A stretch of DNA of 64,000 nucleotides from JBHGAV01 sp041946685. Its GTDB lineage: Bacteria > Acidobacteriota > Terriglobia > Bryobacterales > Bryobacteraceae. Below the pieces are notes generated by a model. That model was not told the origin of the DNA, did not search any database, and saw only the letters and a list, made by a program, of their open reading frames with translations. Each line of letters starts with the position of its first letter. Position 1 is the stretch's first letter. Positions 62,801-64,000 of this stretch are shown here, in pieces. The DNA is taken from contig JBHGAV010000008.1 in NCBI GenBank assembly GCA_041946685.1, positions 1 to 64,000 on the forward strand. The letters run 5' to 3'. Both the position numbers and the translations under genes were made by a program.

Positions 62801-64000
62801 TTGCGTTCCCGTTGCAAAGCGGCAGCCGTGAGCGGAAAAGTGGCCGACGCGGTGCTGCCGGCCACGAAGGCGTTACCCGCCTGGTCCACGGCGATCGCGT
62901 AGCCGTAGTCGTCGTCCGTTCCTCCCAGCAGGGTGCAATAGACCAGCGACGTGCCTGTTGGGTTCATCCTGGCGACAAATGCGTCCCTTGCGCCCACGTA
63001 TGTCGTCTGAAACGCTCCTGCCGTGACAGGGAATTTGCCGCCGTAGTTGTAGCCGGTAACGTAGGCATTGCCCGCGGCATCCGCCGCCACCGCAAAGGCT
63101 TCGTCATCCCTCTCGCTCCCAAGGTACGTCGAGTAGATGACTTCCGTTCCCGATGGGTTCAGCTTGGTCACGAACGCATCAGTGCTGCCCCCTGCGGTCA
63201 CTTGAACGCTCCCTGCCGACACCGGAAACCGGCTGGACTGTGTCGATCCCGCGATGTAGATGTTGCCGGCCGGATCAACCGTTACGGCCTTTGCGTAGTC
63301 GTTGCCTCCGGTGACGGACTGCCGCCCGCCGAGCAAAGTGGAAAAGACATATACAGGGTCGATTCTCAAAGGCAGAGTTCGATCGTAGCGGCCCAGCCGG
63401 AACGCGACGCGGTTGGCGCCCGCAAGAACGTATCGGCCTGCGACCGGTTGCCGTCTTCCATCCTTCTGCTGGTAGACAACGGGAAGCATCTGGCGCAGCT
63501 CTCCCGCCCGGGTTTCGACTACCACGTCGCCGGAGGCATCCAGGCGGACTTTGCCGGCGCCCTGGAAGTGGAGCCGTATTCTGCCCGGGTCCGCGCCGGG
63601 TGCAACCAGAAAATCATATTCGAGACGCTGCTGGCTGCCATAGTAGACGACGCTGATCCCGGGGTAGACATCGTTGAACCTGACTCGCCGGTAGGTGGCG
63701 ATTCCCGTTGTCCAGCGCGCCGGGTCGTCGCCAGTGAAGTAGTTCACTTTGCCTGGCAAGGGATCCTCGGCGCTCGACGGCGCGCCAGATCTTGCGTCCT
63801 CCAGCCTGACTCTCACCACGGTTGAGTCACGGCTGCTGCCCAGCCTGAATCGGGCCTCATCCGATCTGAGCAGCAAGGCGTAGCCGTCTCCCCGCGCTAC
63901 AAAGACTACGCCGGGGTCGGCCTGGCCGAGGTTCTTTTCGAAGGCAAGAGGAAGTCCGCCGAAGTTGACCGCCGTGTGAGGAGCAGCCAGGAGAATGGAG
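59815..64000 (-). CDS. Giant SBBP-repeat protein, 5' end beyond the window
   Basis: The minus-strand frame is open from 59815 to the window edge. Past the TTG at 63876 the frame goes on and reads P-L-A-F-E-K-N-L-G-Q-A-D-P-G-V-V-F-V-A-R-G, which belongs to the family N-terminal domain, so the start lies further right. About 20 SBBP beta-propeller repeats (L-G-G-x-x-x-D, A-V-D-x-x-G-N-A-Y-V-x-G) lie between about 63300 and 60600. The C-terminus is a Solibacter-type domain starting near A-N-P-V-K-G-R. It is probably secreted. The 1353 codons quoted downstream of 63876 are therefore not the whole gene. Confidence 0.85.
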   Translation of the reverse strand, partial: SILLAAPHTAVNFGGLPLAFEKNLGQADPGVVFVARGDGYALLLRSDEARFRLGSSRDSTVVRVRLEDARSGAPSSAEDPLPGKVNYFTGDDPARWTTGIATYRRVRFNDVYPGISVVYYGSQQRLEYDFLVAPGADPGRIRLHFQGAGKVRLDASGDVVVETRAGELRQMLPVVYQQKDGRRQPVAGRYVLAGANRVAFRLGRYDRTLPLRIDPVYVFSTLLGGRQSVTGGNDYAKAVTVDPAGNIYIAGSTQSSRFPVSAGSVQVTAGGSTDAFVTKLNPSGTEVIYSTYLGSERDDEAFAVAADAAGNAYVTGYNYGGKFPVTAGAFQTTYVGARDAFVARMNPTGTSLVYCTLLGGTDDDYGYAIAVDQAGNAFVAGSTASATFPLTAAALQRERKGFNDAFVAKINPSGSTLVYSTLLGGDGSDAAAAVAVDSSGQAYVTGSTFSTDFPTSPDAYRKPPNNGAYLAKLNAEGSALVYSTILHNFTARALALDSSGQAYVAGYTVSTNAPVTGDGYQRFYGGGTTDGVVLRVNAGGTAISYGSYFGGTGADYATGIALDSDGNIILAGYTDSRDLPLAGESVQMEYGGGSSDGFVAILGRGTGAAPLPPRARGRPAGLLYATYFGGNGEEQITSVVLDRSGRIVVAGHTGSADLRVASGALQAAHAGGGYDAFFATFDRESSTPVTASYLGGGGSGSNEEALGIALDGQGNVYVTGRTFFGDFRTTPGAVQTAHGGGITADAYVMKLGPAGTLVYATYLGGSGEDRGAGIAVDSGGNAYVAGETASANFPTTAGAYQTRNAGGSDAFVAKLNPSGSALLYSTLVGGSGQEVCNGIAVDAGGDAYITGRTGAAVFPTSAEVLQGAFGGAFDAFVTRLNAQGTALVYSTFLGGASQDEGIGIRVDGAGNAYVCGLTYSSNFPTTSSALQTTFTGGDRDGFVAKLNPTGSALVYSTLLGGSGVDEVRAIAINAAGNAYVAGRTASSNFPATAGVYQNALRGSDDVFVAKLNPGGTSLEFSTFLGGTGGEYGLGIALDNSGNIFVTGITGSGTNFPVSQDRVQRVNRGSQEAFLSEFDSDAKNLLYSSYLGGLGVDRGNAVAADGAGNVYIAGQTLSTNFPTTANPLLGSSGGGAMGFLIKIDMTVPTDLTNVPTLRTMANPVKGRSGAEVSPGQIVSLVGEKLAKEDIVYARALDRLSGPLPYVLGGTSAAIMPSGPQFPLFQVHPTVIVAQLPYDAPLSGTIRVSTEGGDADAQYRVEMRPFTSLIAIRRTDGSEVTADTPLDGQERFYLYTTGFAFLEQPWPSGVPAPDSPLIGVHPTHMIKAGRVGSSESFICSIYSYDLAPGLVGVARLETNVGMPALTAGEQWQIWAEGEGYTSNKLPIYVKVEAPKP

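Overview
The window reads as a high-GC chromosome segment from an acidobacterium of the Solibacter/Bryobacter type (class Terriglobia, order Bryobacterales). The main reason is the C-terminal domain that begins with an N-A-A-S-like motif and an A-P-G-x-x-x-S-x-F-G-like motif, seen at the ends of three large secreted proteins here; it is characteristic of that group (TIGR03437-like). SBBP-repeat proteins, CstA/YbdD, a DmsE/MtrB/OmcA-type cytochrome set and an MFS-spermidine synthase fusion fit the same picture. The assignment is inference from gene content, not from a marker phylogeny.

Bases 1-8834 are a genomic island inserted in the 3' end of a tRNA-Leu(CAA) gene. The tRNA tail with its encoded CCA lies at 1-57 and an almost identical copy lies at 8781-8834. 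Next to the tRNA is a broken tyrosine integrase, and at the far end is a serine-recombinase remnant. The cargo is an operon of two dynamin-like GTPases with a HEAT-repeat protein between them, a convergent AAA-type ATPase, and a decayed QueE-like radical-SAM gene. The most unusual result is that each of the three cargo transcription units begins, 6-7 bases after a -10 box, with a copy of the same structured leader. All three copies match the fluoride (crcB) riboswitch architecture, including the loop-3' pseudoknot. No fluoride channel gene is present.

Bases 8890-40429 are mostly housekeeping and accessory genes: a catalytically dead-looking M28 peptidase relative, cstA-ybdD, an adenosine-specific kinase, metY, a six-gene minus-strand run headed by a Fur-family regulator and an FHA-GAF-PP2C phosphatase, a fused MFS/spermidine synthase, a GH65-like glycosidase, tsaC, a methionine-synthesis/MTHFR fusion, a beta-helix gene split by an in-frame amber codon, a ferredoxin-unknown-PaaK-like operon, an NCS1 permease and a giant OmpA/PKD protein. 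The RNase P RNA gene (rnpB) is at 40583-40963.

Bases 41261-53394 form an electron-transfer district. An OmcA/MtrC-like decaheme cytochrome, a DmsE-type decaheme cytochrome and an MtrB/PioB-like outer-membrane barrel would make a porin-cytochrome conduit. A Crp/Fnr regulator, a GcvH-like membrane protein and a HybA/HybB-like ferredoxin/quinone module follow. The last is in one transcription run with a sensor kinase carrying two heme-attachment-like motifs, a sigma-54 response regulator and an archaemetzincin. Sigma-54 type -24/-12 elements lie directly upstream of the GcvH-like and HybA-like genes.

The remainder (53391-64000) holds OsmC, a sugar isomerase-like protein, a receiver-only protein, a membrane DnaJ, a PEP-CTERM-like protein, a DinB-family protein and two secreted Solibacter-type proteins. 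The last is a very long SBBP-repeat protein that runs off the right edge. No CRISPR array, rRNA or intact insertion sequence was seen.
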